Source: Micromonospora sp. M71_S20 (GTDB lineage: Bacteria; Actinomycetota; Actinomycetes; Mycobacteriales; Micromonosporaceae). From it: DNA of 64,000 nt. Location: positions 992,001-1,056,000 of the forward strand of contig NZ_RCCV01000001.1 of NCBI RefSeq assembly GCF_003664255.1. Direction: 5' to 3'. This document shows positions 56,268 through 64,000 of this stretch, in pieces; the stretch's first letter is position 1; each line of letters starts with the position of its first letter. The notes under the pieces were generated by a model. It did not search any database. It was not told where the DNA came from and was given only the letters and a program-made list of their open reading frames with translations. The position numbers and the translations under genes are program-made.

Positions 56268-56602
56268 CGCCGGTCACCTCCCCGCGGCCGTCGGTGGTCA
56301 CCCGGCGGCCGGGCCGCCGACGCCCGGCCCGCCTCGCCGACGATCACCGTACGCGGGCGCGGCGGCCCCGCGTGACGGAACCCGTCCGGGGCGGACGACC
56401 GGGCGCCCCGCGACCCGACGGGCCCGGCCCCGGGGGACGCGCGCCGGCGCCAGGGTTGGGTGCCGCGGCGAGCGGGTAGACGTACCGGAACGCCGATGGC
56501 CACGAATTCGTGGGACGGCGGCAGATCACGGGAACCGGACGCATCGATCGGTCGTCATATTCACTTTCATACATGGACAACTTTGTTTGGGACGGTATGG
56601 TC
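56268..56602. other. Gap with an AT-rich patch and a 14-bp palindrome
   Basis: The left half is GC-rich and shows no gene. CCACGAATTCGTGG (56500-56513) is a perfect 14-bp palindrome, a candidate operator. Bases 56550-56600 are unusually AT-rich for this genome and contain TGGACA (56574-56579) and TATGGT (56596-56601) 16 bp apart, promoter-like but so close to the next ATG that its start would have to be re-assigned. Confidence 0.5.
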
Positions 56603-56794
56603 ATGCCGAATCAGCCGAACGACCGGTACCACCAGGACCCCGTGCGACTCTGGCGGGCCACCGAGGCCGGCGGGCGGTTCCCGGCCCAGTCGGCGTACCG
56701 GGGTCACCGCGCCGGGACCGAGGCGCTCTCGTGGAGCGAGGTGAACAAGCAGCCCGCCGGCGCCTCCTCGCGCGGCGGCCTGAACACCCGCTGA
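56603..56794 (+). CDS. Small hypothetical protein
   Basis: Protein of 63 residues (MPNQPNDRYHQDPVRLWRATEAGG and onward to GGLNTR) that I do not recognise. Strong G/C bias at third codon positions begins within a few codons of this ATG and stops at the TGA, so the frame is probably coding. GGGACGG 7 bp upstream may be the ribosome binding site. Alternative starts are ATG 56594 and GTG 56642. It is hydrophilic, without signal peptide or membrane helix. Confidence 0.5.
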   Translation: MPNQPNDRYHQDPVRLWRATEAGGRFPAQSAYRGHRAGTEALSWSEVNKQPAGASSRGGLNTR

Positions 56795-56916
56795 CCGCTG
56801 CGCGCGGCGGGGCGGCTCCGCGACACACCCGGACGGTCCACCGGCGGCTTTCGCACACCTGTCGGGTAATTTCTTCTGGTCCGGCATCCCGGCCTACGAC
56901 AGGAGAAGCTCCGCGC

Positions 56917-57435
56917 ATGGGCAAGAAGACGATCCACGTCTCCGACTTCAGCGGCACGGTCATCCAGCCCGACGACGAGGTGGTCCGCGTCGTCGTCCTG
57001 GAGCACCCTGACCTGGTCGCGGGGCCCGTGCGGTTGGACGCCACCCCGGTCGAGGTCGAGGGCATCGACGACGCCGCGCTGGACGTCGCGGTGGTCGAGA
57101 TCCACGACCGGCACGGGGACGGCGAGCCGCGCCGGGTGGTGCTGACCGCGAGCGAGTTCGACGCGATGGCGACCGACGTGCCGATGGCGCAGCTGCTGAG
57201 GACGGCCGAGCGGGTCCGCCCGCCCAAGGCCCGCAAGGGCGCGGAACGGGTCGACTACGGCACGATCGAGCACGCCGGCCGGCCGCACCGGGGCCGGGTC
57301 ACCGAGGAGGAGGCCCGGCTGGTGCGCGAGCGGCTCGACGAGGTCAACAAGCGGCTCGCCGACGCCGGGATCCGCCAGGTCGACCCGACGGACCCCGAGC
57401 ACGCCGCCCGCTACGGCTTCCCGGCCGCGCCCTGA
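56917..57435 (+). CDS. Conserved hypothetical protein
   Basis: Protein of 172 residues. It starts MGKKTIHVSDFSGTVIQPDDEVVRVVVLEHPD after AGGAGAAG. The middle is strand-rich; the C-terminal third (KGAERVDYGTIEHAGRPHRGRVTEEEARLVRERLDEVNKRLADAGI) is a charged helical segment. The opening faintly recalls Lsr2-type nucleoid proteins but the DNA-binding motif is absent, so I give no function. TAATTT (56867-56872) could be its -10 box. It converges with the next gene, 6 bp apart. Confidence 0.75.
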   Translation: MGKKTIHVSDFSGTVIQPDDEVVRVVVLEHPDLVAGPVRLDATPVEVEGIDDAALDVAVVEIHDRHGDGEPRRVVLTASEFDAMATDVPMAQLLRTAERVRPPKARKGAERVDYGTIEHAGRPHRGRVTEEEARLVRERLDEVNKRLADAGIRQVDPTDPEHAARYGFPAAP

Positions 57436-57441
57436 GGCGGG

Positions 57442-58167
57442 TCATTCCCGCATCTGCACGGCCCGCAGGGCCGCCGCCACCCACTCCTCGGTCGCGGCCT
57501 TGGTCACGCCGAGCCCGCTGAGGACCCCGGCGCCGTTCTCGTGCTCCAGCAGCGCGAGCAGGATGTGCTCGGTGCCGATGTAGTTGTGCCCCAGCCGCAG
57601 GGCCTCCCGGAAGGTCAGCTCCAGCGCCTTCTTGCCCTGGGCGTCGTACGGGATCAGGTCGGGCACCTCGGCGGCCGAGGGCGGCAGCGCCGCCGTCGCG
57701 GCCTCGCGTACCCGCTCCAGCGGCGCCCCCTGGGCGACGATCGCCTTCGCGGCCAGGGCCTCCGGCTCGCTGAGCAGCCCCAGCACCAGGTGCTCGGGGC
57801 GGATCTCGGCGTGCCCGGTGGCCCTGGCCTCGTTCTGCGAGGCCATCACCGTGTTGCGGGCGCGGGGGGTGAAGCGGTTGAAGCCCTGCTGCGGATCGAG
57901 CGGCGGATCGTCGGCCTTCGGCACGAAGCGCTTCTGCGCCGCCTGCTTGCTGACGCCCATGCTGCGGCCGATCTCGGTCCAGGACGCGCCGGAGCGGCGG
58001 GCCTGGTCGACGAAGTGGCCGATCAGATGGTCGGCGACCTCGCCGAGATGGTCGGCGGCGATGACCGCGTCGGTGAGCTGGTCGAGCGCGTCGGGGTGCG
58101 CCCTCTTGATCGCCCGGATGAGGTCGTCCAGACGTACCGGGTTGTTCATCTGCACTGGTTCCGTCAT
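57442..58167 (-). CDS. HTH-ClpN regulator-like protein (Clp N-terminal domain without ATPase)
   Basis: Protein of 241 residues. An N-terminal helical region has a helix-turn-helix at about 55-82 (RRSGASWTEIGRSMGVSKQAAQKRF). Residues 97-238 form two Clp N-terminal repeats (FTPRARNTVMASQNEARATGHAEIRPEHLVLGLL; YDAQGKKALELTFREALRLGHNYIGTEHILLALL), as in ClpC, yet no AAA+ module follows. It probably senses unfolded proteins or adaptors and controls transcription. Its promoter carries two identical operators, and the ATG starts the message directly. Confidence 0.87.
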   Translation of the reverse strand: MTEPVQMNNPVRLDDLIRAIKRAHPDALDQLTDAVIAADHLGEVADHLIGHFVDQARRSGASWTEIGRSMGVSKQAAQKRFVPKADDPPLDPQQGFNRFTPRARNTVMASQNEARATGHAEIRPEHLVLGLLSEPEALAAKAIVAQGAPLERVREAATAALPPSAAEVPDLIPYDAQGKKALELTFREALRLGHNYIGTEHILLALLEHENGAGVLSGLGVTKAATEEWVAAALRAVQMRE

Positions 58168-58168
58168 G

Positions 58169-58215
58169 CGTCAACCATAGGTTGACGGCACTCGACCGTC
58201 AACCCCAAGTTGACG
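58169..58215 (-). promoter_or_regulatory. Leaderless promoter with twin CGTCAAC-N5-GTTGACG operators
   Basis: Two copies of the palindrome CGTCAAC-N5-GTTGACG lie at 58169-58187 and 58197-58215, centres 28 bp apart. On the minus strand TTGACG (in the outer copy) and TATGGT (in the inner copy) form a -35/-10 pair with a 17-bp spacer. Only 6 bp separate TATGGT from the ATG, so transcription should begin at the start codon. Confidence 0.8.
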
Positions 58216-58371
58216 ATACGGTCCACAGCGCCTCCGGCTCGCCGACCCCGACGGATGACGGTGCGTGACGGGCCGTAGGAAAGTTTCACCATTGCCCCGG
58301 CTGATATAGAAGATTTACGATCCGGTCTCCATCGTCCAACCGCCCCCTGCGGGACGAACATCGGAGGCAAC

Positions 58372-59340
58372 ATGTGTGACGCACCGGAGACAGCCGGCCT
58401 GAGCCACGTACCGGCCCGGCGCCGCACCCTCCTCACGGCGCTCGGCGTCGGCGTGGGGATCGGGGTCGTCGGCCTGCCCAGCCCCGCGCAGGCCGCCGTC
58501 GGCGCCTGGAGCAACCCGACGCGTGGCACGCTGACCTCCGGCTACAAGACCCCCAGCCGGCCGACGCACACGGGCTGGGACGTGGCCAACAGCCAGGGCA
58601 CCCCGGTCTACGCCACCGCCGCCGGGACCGTCCGGGACATCAAGACCAACTCGTACCCCGGCGACACGGCGAGTGGCCCGCTGGCCGGCCGCACCGGCAA
58701 CAGCGTCCACATCAACCACGCCGACGGCTACTTCTCCTACTACGGCCACCTGTACCGGGTGCTGGTCAGCGACGGCCAGCAGATCAGCTGCGGCCAGTTG
58801 GTCGGCCTGATGGGCACCACCGGCAACTCGACCGGCCCGCACCTGCACTTCGAGATCCACAACCCCCGGCTGACCTCGATGGACCCCCGGGTATTCCTGG
58901 CCAACCGGGGCATCACCCTCGGCTCGACGGCTCCCGTCGGCAGCACCGGCTACCCGAGCGTCGGCCAGGGCGCGTCGGGGTGGGTGCCCCGGGTGATCCA
59001 GTACCTGGTGCGGGCGCGCGGCGTCTCCGTCGTGGTGGACGGGGTCTACGGGCCGGGCTGCGCCGCCTCGGTCAGGTCGTTCCAGAGCGGCCGGGGCCTC
59101 TACGCCGACGGCCTGGTCGGCCCGATCACCTGGACCGCGCTCGTGCTGCCCCTGCGCGAGGGCAACTCCGGCGACCTGGTGCGCGGCCTGCAGACCGCGC
59201 TCAACGCCCGGGGGGCGAGCCTCCTCGTCGACGGCGGCTTCGGGTCGGTCACCACCAGCGCGGTACGCAGCTTCCAGAGCCGCAACGGCCTCGTCGTCGA
59301 CGGCCTCGTCGGCCCGGTGACCTGGAGCGTGCTCATCTGA
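58372..59340 (+). CDS. Secreted M23 peptidase with two peptidoglycan-binding domains
   Basis: Cell-wall endopeptidase of 322 residues. The N-terminus has RRRTLL followed by a hydrophobic stretch and AQA-A, a likely Tat signal peptide. The LytM domain keeps zinc ligands His66 and Asp70 (HTGWD) and H-x-H at 157/159 (GPHLHFE), with a further His at 126 (YYGHL). Two PG_binding_1 repeats follow (about 196-250 and 262-322). GGAGG precedes the ATG. An imperfect palindrome (GGAAAGTTTC, 58278-58287) lies upstream. Confidence 0.93.
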   Translation: MCDAPETAGLSHVPARRRTLLTALGVGVGIGVVGLPSPAQAAVGAWSNPTRGTLTSGYKTPSRPTHTGWDVANSQGTPVYATAAGTVRDIKTNSYPGDTASGPLAGRTGNSVHINHADGYFSYYGHLYRVLVSDGQQISCGQLVGLMGTTGNSTGPHLHFEIHNPRLTSMDPRVFLANRGITLGSTAPVGSTGYPSVGQGASGWVPRVIQYLVRARGVSVVVDGVYGPGCAASVRSFQSGRGLYADGLVGPITWTALVLPLREGNSGDLVRGLQTALNARGASLLVDGGFGSVTTSAVRSFQSRNGLVVDGLVGPVTWSVLI

Positions 59341-59349
59341 GTGGGCCCG

Positions 59350-59955
59350 TCAGAGCCAGCCGTTGTCCCGGGCGGTGCGGAACGCCTCCGCCCGGTTGGC
59401 CACCCCGAGCTTGCTGACCGCCGCGGAGAGGTGGTTGCGGACCGTGCCCGCCGACAGGTGGGTACGGCGGGCCACCTCCGCCACCGGCGTGTCGTACTCG
59501 GCCAGCCGGAGCACGTCCAGCTCGCGCGGCGTGAGCGGGCACTCGGGCGCGGTGAGCGCGTCGGCGGCCAGGGCCGGGTCGACGTACCGGCCGCCGGCGT
59601 GCACCCGGCGGATGACGTCGGCGAGCGTCCCGCCCGGCGCGCCCTTGGGCAGGAACCCCTTGGCCCCGGCCGCCAGCGCGCGTTGCAGGTGCGGCGGCCG
59701 GCCGTGCCCGGTCAGGATCACCACCTTGCAGGCGGGCAGGACGCGCGCCAGCTCCGCGGTCACCTCCAGCCCGTCCAGGGCCGGCATCTGGAGGTCCACC
59801 ACGGCGACGTCCGGCCGGTGGGCGAGCGCGGCGGTCACGGCGGCCCGCCCGTCCGGCGCCTCGGTCACCACCTCCAGGTCGGACTCCAGACCGAGCAGGG
59901 CGGCCAGCGCCGCCCGGATCAGGTCCTCGTCGTCGGCGAGCAGCACCCTGATCAC
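59350..59955 (-). CDS. Response regulator, NarL/LuxR family
   Basis: Two-component regulator of 201 residues. The receiver domain starts IRVLLADDEDLIRAALAALL, the phospho-acceptor is Asp54 (VVDLQMP), with the Thr in VVILTGHG and the Lys in FLPKGAPG. The LuxR-type DNA-binding helix is ELDVLRLAEYDTPVAEVARRTHLSAGTVRNHLSAAVSKLGVANR. A GTG start overlaps the kinase stop by 4 bp. It is last in a four-gene operon with an ABC exporter, which it probably controls. Confidence 0.93.
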   Translation of the reverse strand: MIRVLLADDEDLIRAALAALLGLESDLEVVTEAPDGRAAVTAALAHRPDVAVVDLQMPALDGLEVTAELARVLPACKVVILTGHGRPPHLQRALAAGAKGFLPKGAPGGTLADVIRRVHAGGRYVDPALAADALTAPECPLTPRELDVLRLAEYDTPVAEVARRTHLSAGTVRNHLSAAVSKLGVANRAEAFRTARDNGWL

Positions 59956-61142
59956 GGGCGGGTCCGTACCGTCACGTCGAGGCGGAACACCCCGTCGTCG
60001 ATCCGGTGGCGCAGGGTCCCGCCGGCCTCGGCCAGCCGCTCGGCCAGCCCGCGCAGCCCGAAGCTGTGCCGGTCCGGCGACGCCCCCTCGGCGCCGTCGT
60101 TCGTCATGGTCATCCGTACCTCGTCCTCGTCCTGGCTGATCTCGATGGTGCACCAGGTGGCCCGGCTGTGCCGCAGCACGTTGGTGCTGGCCTCCCGCAG
60201 CACCGCGACGAACTGCCGGGCGATCTCCGACGGTACGTCGTCCGGCGGCAGCGCGACCGCGCAGCGGATGCCGGAGGAACGCAGCACCTGCTCCACCGCG
60301 GCGATCTGGTCCCCGAGGTCCACCGCACGGTACCCGTGCACCACCTCGCGCAGCTCGACCAGCGCCGACGCGGCCAGCCGCTGCACCTCGGCGGCCTCCC
60401 GGCTGGCCCGCCCGGCGTCCGTGGCCGCCAGCCGGGACGCCAGCTCGGCCTTCAGCGCGATGACCGAGAGGCTGTGCCCGAGCAGGTCGTGCACGTCGCG
60501 GGCGAAGCGCAGCCGCTCCTCGGTGGCGGCGAGCCGGCCCTGGGCGGCCCGCCCCCGCTGCGCCTGGACGAGCAGCCCCCACAGCCAGAGCTGCAGGGCG
60601 TTCCACGCGGCCATGGAGAGGCCGGCGACCAGCACGATGGTGACCTGGCCGCGGACCGGGGCCCCGTTCCAGGTCGCCACCCCGGCGGCCGTCGCCAGGG
60701 ACAGCAGCACCGCCGGGACGGCGACCCACCACTGCCTCAGCAGGGACACCGAGCCGATCACCGACGCGCCCAGGAACCCCCAGGTCGCCCACTCCGGCCC
60801 GCCCACGGGCCCGACCAGCGGTACGGAGAGCACGGCGGCCCAGACGAACCCGGCGAGCAGGCGGCGCCGCGTCGGCTCGGCCAGCCACGGGGTGATCGCC
60901 CCGTACAGCGCCCCGCTCTGCGCGGCGACGAACAGGACGACGCCCACCGTCCCGGCGACCACCCAGCGGGGATCCTCCTCCCGCGACAGTCCGACGGCGG
61001 CCAGCAGCAGCGTGCCCAGGACGCCGCTGCCGACGGTGCTCAACGTGACGGCACGGGCGCGGCGCAGGCCGACATCACGCTCGACCTGCGCCCGCTCCAT
61101 GCTCACGCTCCCGATGCCAGGTGGCGCGATGACCTCGATCAT
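59952..61142 (-). CDS. Sensor histidine kinase, HisKA_3/DesK type
   Basis: Kinase of 396 residues. Five to six membrane helices cover residues 30-195; the phospho-accepting His218 is in RFARDVHDLLGHSLSVIALKAEL. The ATPase domain shows the N-box EASTNVLRHSRA and the G-box HSFGLRGLAERLAEAGG. A short form without an input domain, so the signal is probably sensed in the membrane or through the ABC partner. Both ends overlap neighbouring genes by 4 bp. Confidence 0.93.
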   Translation of the reverse strand: MIEVIAPPGIGSVSMERAQVERDVGLRRARAVTLSTVGSGVLGTLLLAAVGLSREEDPRWVVAGTVGVVLFVAAQSGALYGAITPWLAEPTRRRLLAGFVWAAVLSVPLVGPVGGPEWATWGFLGASVIGSVSLLRQWWVAVPAVLLSLATAAGVATWNGAPVRGQVTIVLVAGLSMAAWNALQLWLWGLLVQAQRGRAAQGRLAATEERLRFARDVHDLLGHSLSVIALKAELASRLAATDAGRASREAAEVQRLAASALVELREVVHGYRAVDLGDQIAAVEQVLRSSGIRCAVALPPDDVPSEIARQFVAVLREASTNVLRHSRATWCTIEISQDEDEVRMTMTNDGAEGASPDRHSFGLRGLAERLAEAGGTLRHRIDDGVFRLDVTVRTRP

Positions 61143-61975
61143 CCGTGCCGGGGCTCCCAGCGGAAGTACCGGGCGGCCGTGAACAGCGACACCGCCAGCC
61201 AGACCAGCAGCACCCCGAAGGAGGGCAGCGTCTCGACCAGCGTCCCGGCGAAGCTCAGGGCCTGGCCCTCGTCGGTGCGGGTGAGCCAGCCGACGCGCAT
61301 GATCTCGGTGAACGGCCCCATGGGCAGGAACCAGAGGATCCGTTCCAGCGACTCCGGCAGCGCGCCGAGCGGCAGCAGCGCACCCGGCGTGGCCAGGAAG
61401 ATCACCACGGTCGGCAGGGTGGTCAGCATGGCCGCCTCGGAGCTGCGGGTGATCGCGGAGAGCGCCGCCGAGAACGCCGCCATGATCGCCGACCCGATCA
61501 GCAGCGCCAGCGCCATGACCAGCGGGTTCTTCGGCATCGGCAGGCCCAGCACCAGGGTGGCGTAGGCGGCCAGCACGACGAACTGGGCGAGGAAGATCGC
61601 CACGGTGCTGCTGGCCGTGCCGAGCAGGATGGTGCGGTCCGAGGCGAGCCCCGCCCGCAGCCGCTTGAGCACCAGCTCCTGGCGGCGCGACGCGTACACG
61701 GTGGTCAGGTGGTGGTGCACCAGGAAGACCATGATCAGGGTGGTGATGCTGACGACCCGGCGGACGCCGGGCACCGCCTCGCCGCCGTACTCGCTGACGA
61801 GCAGGATGGCGATCATCAGCGGGGTCACCACGGACATGGCGGTGGCCGTCCAGTTGCGACGCAGCGCCAGCAGTTCCATCTTGAGCATCGCGGCCATCTG
61901 CCAGAGCGGCCTGGTCGCCCGGTCGCGCGGGGTGGCGGTGGTGGTGGGGCTCTGCGTCGTCATCGTCCCGCTCAT
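61139..61975 (-). CDS. ABC-2 type exporter permease
   Basis: Membrane subunit of 278 residues with six helices (for example MSVVTPLMIAILLVSEYG, VSITTLIMVFLVHHHLTTVYASRRQELVLKRLRAG, TSSTVAIFLAQFVVLAAYATLVLGLP and LTTLPTVVIFLATPGALLPLG). The pattern matches DrrB-like permeases. Start overlaps the ATPase stop (ATGA), and the stop overlaps the kinase start. Exported compound is unknown. Confidence 0.9.
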   Translation of the reverse strand: MSGTMTTQSPTTTATPRDRATRPLWQMAAMLKMELLALRRNWTATAMSVVTPLMIAILLVSEYGGEAVPGVRRVVSITTLIMVFLVHHHLTTVYASRRQELVLKRLRAGLASDRTILLGTASSTVAIFLAQFVVLAAYATLVLGLPMPKNPLVMALALLIGSAIMAAFSAALSAITRSSEAAMLTTLPTVVIFLATPGALLPLGALPESLERILWFLPMGPFTEIMRVGWLTRTDEGQALSFAGTLVETLPSFGVLLVWLAVSLFTAARYFRWEPRHG

Positions 61976-62907
61976 CGGGCGGCCTCCGGTTCCGCGTGCT
62001 GGTCGGTCAGGTCGTCGTGGTCGGCGGCGATGTCCAGGAAGACATCCTCCAGGGTGGCCGGTCGGGCCGACAGGGACGCCAGTCGGATGTCGCCCGCGTT
62101 GGCCCATTCGAGCAGCCGGGTGAGGTCGGTCTGGAGGTGGCGGGACTCGTACGTGACGCGGTCGCCATCGACCATGCGGGCGGCGTGCGGCAGGTCGGGC
62201 AGGGCGTCCGTCGCCGGCAGCCGGAAGCTGATCCGGGCGGGCAGGGTGCGCACGACGTCCTCCGGGGCGCCCGTGGCGACGATGCTGCCGCCCCGCATGA
62301 TGGCCACCCGGTCGGCGAGGACCTCCGCCTCCTCCAGGTAGTGCGTGGTGAGCAGGACCGTGGTCCCACCCTTCTGGAGCTCGCGGACGACGTCCCAGGT
62401 GCGGCGCCGGGAGGCCGGGTCCATGCCGGTGGTGGGCTCGTCGAGGAAGAGCACCTCCGGGCGGCCGAGCACGGCCAGCGCCAGCTCCAGCCGCCGGCCC
62501 TCGCCGCCGGAGAGCTGCTCGACCGCCACGTTCATCCGGCCGCCGAGGTCGACCAGGTCCAGCACCTCCGCGGTGGTCTGCGGCCGGACGGTGAGGGAGC
62601 GCCAGATCTCCACCGTCTCCCGGACGGTCAGCGCACCGGTGAACCCGCCGTGCTGGAGCATCACCCCCGTGCGGGGACGCAGCGCGGCCCGGTCGCGCAC
62701 CGGATCCAGCCCGAGCACCCGGACCCGGCCGGAGGTGGCCGGTTGCAGTCCCTCCAGGACCTCGATGGTGGTGGTCTTACCGGCACCGTTGGTGCCCAGC
62801 AGGGCGAACAGCTCGCCCCGGCGGATCCGCAGCGAGATCCCGCGCACCGCCTCGAACTCCCCGTAGCTGCGGCGCAGCCCGTCCACTTCGATCACGACGT
62901 CATCCAT
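61972..62907 (-). CDS. ABC exporter ATP-binding protein, DrrA type
   Basis: ATPase of 311 residues: Walker A GTNGAGKTTTIEVL, signature LSGGEGRRLELALAVL, Walker B LFLDEPTTGMDP, switch His in LLTTHYLEEAEVLAD. The C-terminal extension of about 90 residues is typical of the DRA subfamily. First gene of a four-gene operon (ATPase, permease, kinase, response regulator). It resembles the NatAB or YvfSTU systems that couple a DesK-type kinase to an exporter. Confidence 0.93.
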   Translation of the reverse strand: MDDVVIEVDGLRRSYGEFEAVRGISLRIRRGELFALLGTNGAGKTTTIEVLEGLQPATSGRVRVLGLDPVRDRAALRPRTGVMLQHGGFTGALTVRETVEIWRSLTVRPQTTAEVLDLVDLGGRMNVAVEQLSGGEGRRLELALAVLGRPEVLFLDEPTTGMDPASRRRTWDVVRELQKGGTTVLLTTHYLEEAEVLADRVAIMRGGSIVATGAPEDVVRTLPARISFRLPATDALPDLPHAARMVDGDRVTYESRHLQTDLTRLLEWANAGDIRLASLSARPATLEDVFLDIAADHDDLTDQHAEPEAAR

Positions 62908-63028
62908 GCTTCACAGGCTGCCGTCGACCGGCGACAGAACCAACCCCCGCCGCGTCACGTTCCGACCGTGTCGTACGCATGCCTCACCCGTGCGTCCGCC
63001 ACGTGCGCGGCGCCGCCCCGGCGGGCGC

Positions 63029-64000
63029 TCACCCGGTGGTGGCGACGAACGGCGGCACGTCCACCGGGAGTTCCGGCAGCACTCCCGCGAGAGCCTGGAC
63101 CTTCGACCACGTCATGGTCACCTGGTCGAGGTCCCCCTCGCCCAGCGGGACGCCCAGCTCGCCGAACGCCTCGGCCAGCCGCTCCCGCCGGACGGGGTCG
63201 ACACCGTCGGCGGGCGCCTCCGGGGCGCAGACCGCCGCGAGGTCCGTCACGACCTCCAGCTTCGGCTCGCGCTCGTGCCAGCCCGTACGCCGCTGGTAGA
63301 CGTCGGCGACGGCGGCCAGCTCGAAGTCTCGGCCGGGGGCGGCGGCCAGTTGCAGCGACAGCGGCAACCCGTCGCCGTCGGCCCCCATCGGCAGCGCCAG
63401 CGCGGGGAAGCCGACCGCGCTCCAGATGCTGGGCAGGAAGGAGATCGTCTGGAGGCTGGCCTGGTCGTCGTAGCGGGGGGCGGCGGACGGCCAGGCGGGC
63501 GTGGCGATGACGTCGACGTCCCGCAACCGCGCCCGCAGGGCCTCGGCGCCCCACCCACGCACCCGCTGGGCCCGCAGGTACGTCTCCGCCGGGAGCACGC
63601 CGCCGAGCGCGACGTTCCACCGGAACGGCCGACCGTAGTCGTTCCAGCGCGCCCGGAACTGCGCCCCGTGCACCTCGAACGCCTCCACCAGCATCGTCAC
63701 GAGCTGCGCGGCGAAGAGCGGGAACGCCTCGTCGAAGGGCACGTCGACGACCTCCGCCCCGGCGGCCCGCAGCTCGTCGAGCGCGGCGTCGAAGGCGGCG
63801 GCGGTGTCGTCGGTCAGCCCGGCGGCGTACCGCACGAGGTCGCCCGGCACGCCGACGCGGACGCCCGCGAGGTCGGCGAGCGCCGGCCGGGACAGCTCCG
63901 CGGGCCGGTCCGCCATCACGGCGAGCAGCCGCGCGCACTCCCGGGCCGTGCGGGCCAGCGGGCCCGCCGTCTCGACCGACCGCGCCAGCGGACGTACGCC
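63029..64000 (-). CDS. Amidase family protein (N-terminal part outside window)
   Basis: C-terminal 323 residues of an amidase-signature enzyme. The frame stays open to the right edge, reading GVRPLARSVETAGPLARTARECARLLAVM, which corresponds to the conserved region just after the catalytic serine of amidases. Later conserved parts are seen (DVIATPAWPSAAPRYDDQ; GFPALALPMGADGDGLPLSLQLAA). The Lys-Ser-Ser triad must lie beyond the window. Substrate cannot be predicted. Confidence 0.88.
   Translation of the reverse strand, partial: GVRPLARSVETAGPLARTARECARLLAVMADRPAELSRPALADLAGVRVGVPGDLVRYAAGLTDDTAAAFDAALDELRAAGAEVVDVPFDEAFPLFAAQLVTMLVEAFEVHGAQFRARWNDYGRPFRWNVALGGVLPAETYLRAQRVRGWGAEALRARLRDVDVIATPAWPSAAPRYDDQASLQTISFLPSIWSAVGFPALALPMGADGDGLPLSLQLAAAPGRDFELAAVADVYQRRTGWHEREPKLEVVTDLAAVCAPEAPADGVDPVRRERLAEAFGELGVPLGEGDLDQVTMTWSKVQALAGVLPELPVDVPPFVATTG

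Noticed and set aside
58216..58371. A c-di-AMP riboswitch before the M23 peptidase gene
   Set aside because: Such riboswitches often precede wall hydrolase genes in actinobacteria, but the conserved pairing and sequence blocks are not visible here.

Overview
The window is very GC-rich (third codon positions are almost all G or C) and has many GTG starts, ATGA/GTGA stop-start overlaps, actinobacterial families and likely leaderless promoters. It is bacterial chromosome from a high-GC actinomycete, most likely a member of the Micromonosporaceae such as Micromonospora. That assignment is an inference from family content and palindromic intergenic repeats. I see no rRNA, tRNA, CRISPR array, prophage or intact insertion sequence.

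Layout. 1-6.5 kb: start of a sugar-binding lipoprotein divergent from a LacI regulator, a MerR regulator, an EAL protein with a degenerate GGDEF domain, a Cfp6-like protein and a 2-hydroxyacid dehydrogenase. 6.7-11.4 kb: a GAF-GAF-PP2C phosphatase, an LppZ-like sugar dehydrogenase lipoprotein and a membrane metallophosphoesterase. 11.4-12.1 kb: a gene-free gap with a 123-bp inverted-repeat element. 12.1-23.1 kb: a frameshifted transketolase/PDH-E1-like gene, gatCAB, a GGDEF-EAL protein with an unusual insert, and ligA. 23.3-28.9 kb: a membrane-anchored MazF-like protein, an ADP-ribosylglycohydrolase, a VOC protein, a MetE-like protein, mnmA and iscS. 29.0-32.1 kb: sortase and DUF4397 genes divergent from an ECF sigma/anti-sigma pair, with matching promoters on both strands. 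32.2-36.8 kb: a P-type ATPase and etfBA. The order cfp6 - lppZ - gatBAC - ligA - metE-like - mnmA - iscS - etfAB matches the Rv3004-Rv3029c region of Mycobacterium tuberculosis, so this is an old actinobacterial backbone with inserted signalling genes.

37-64 kb is more mixed. It holds small membrane proteins (two DUF202, two DUF6232), a TPP enzyme and an enoyl-CoA hydratase, ribokinase, two ABC systems, and a ROK regulator divergent from NagZ. It also has a PP2C phosphatase facing a STAS protein, and a TetR-controlled three-gene operon with paired operators. These are followed by a Clp-N/HTH regulator with twin operators and a leaderless promoter, a secreted M23 peptidase, an ABC exporter-histidine kinase-response regulator operon with every junction overlapping, and a partial amidase at the right edge.

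The most informative signals are regulatory: the divergent ECF promoters, the TetR operators, the Clp-N/HTH operator pair, a family of GATCATG-ended palindromes with a shared tail at the gatB and iscS stop codons, the 123-bp element, and a possible small RNA between tetR and a GNAT gene. The transketolase frameshift coincides exactly with a perfect GC hairpin.
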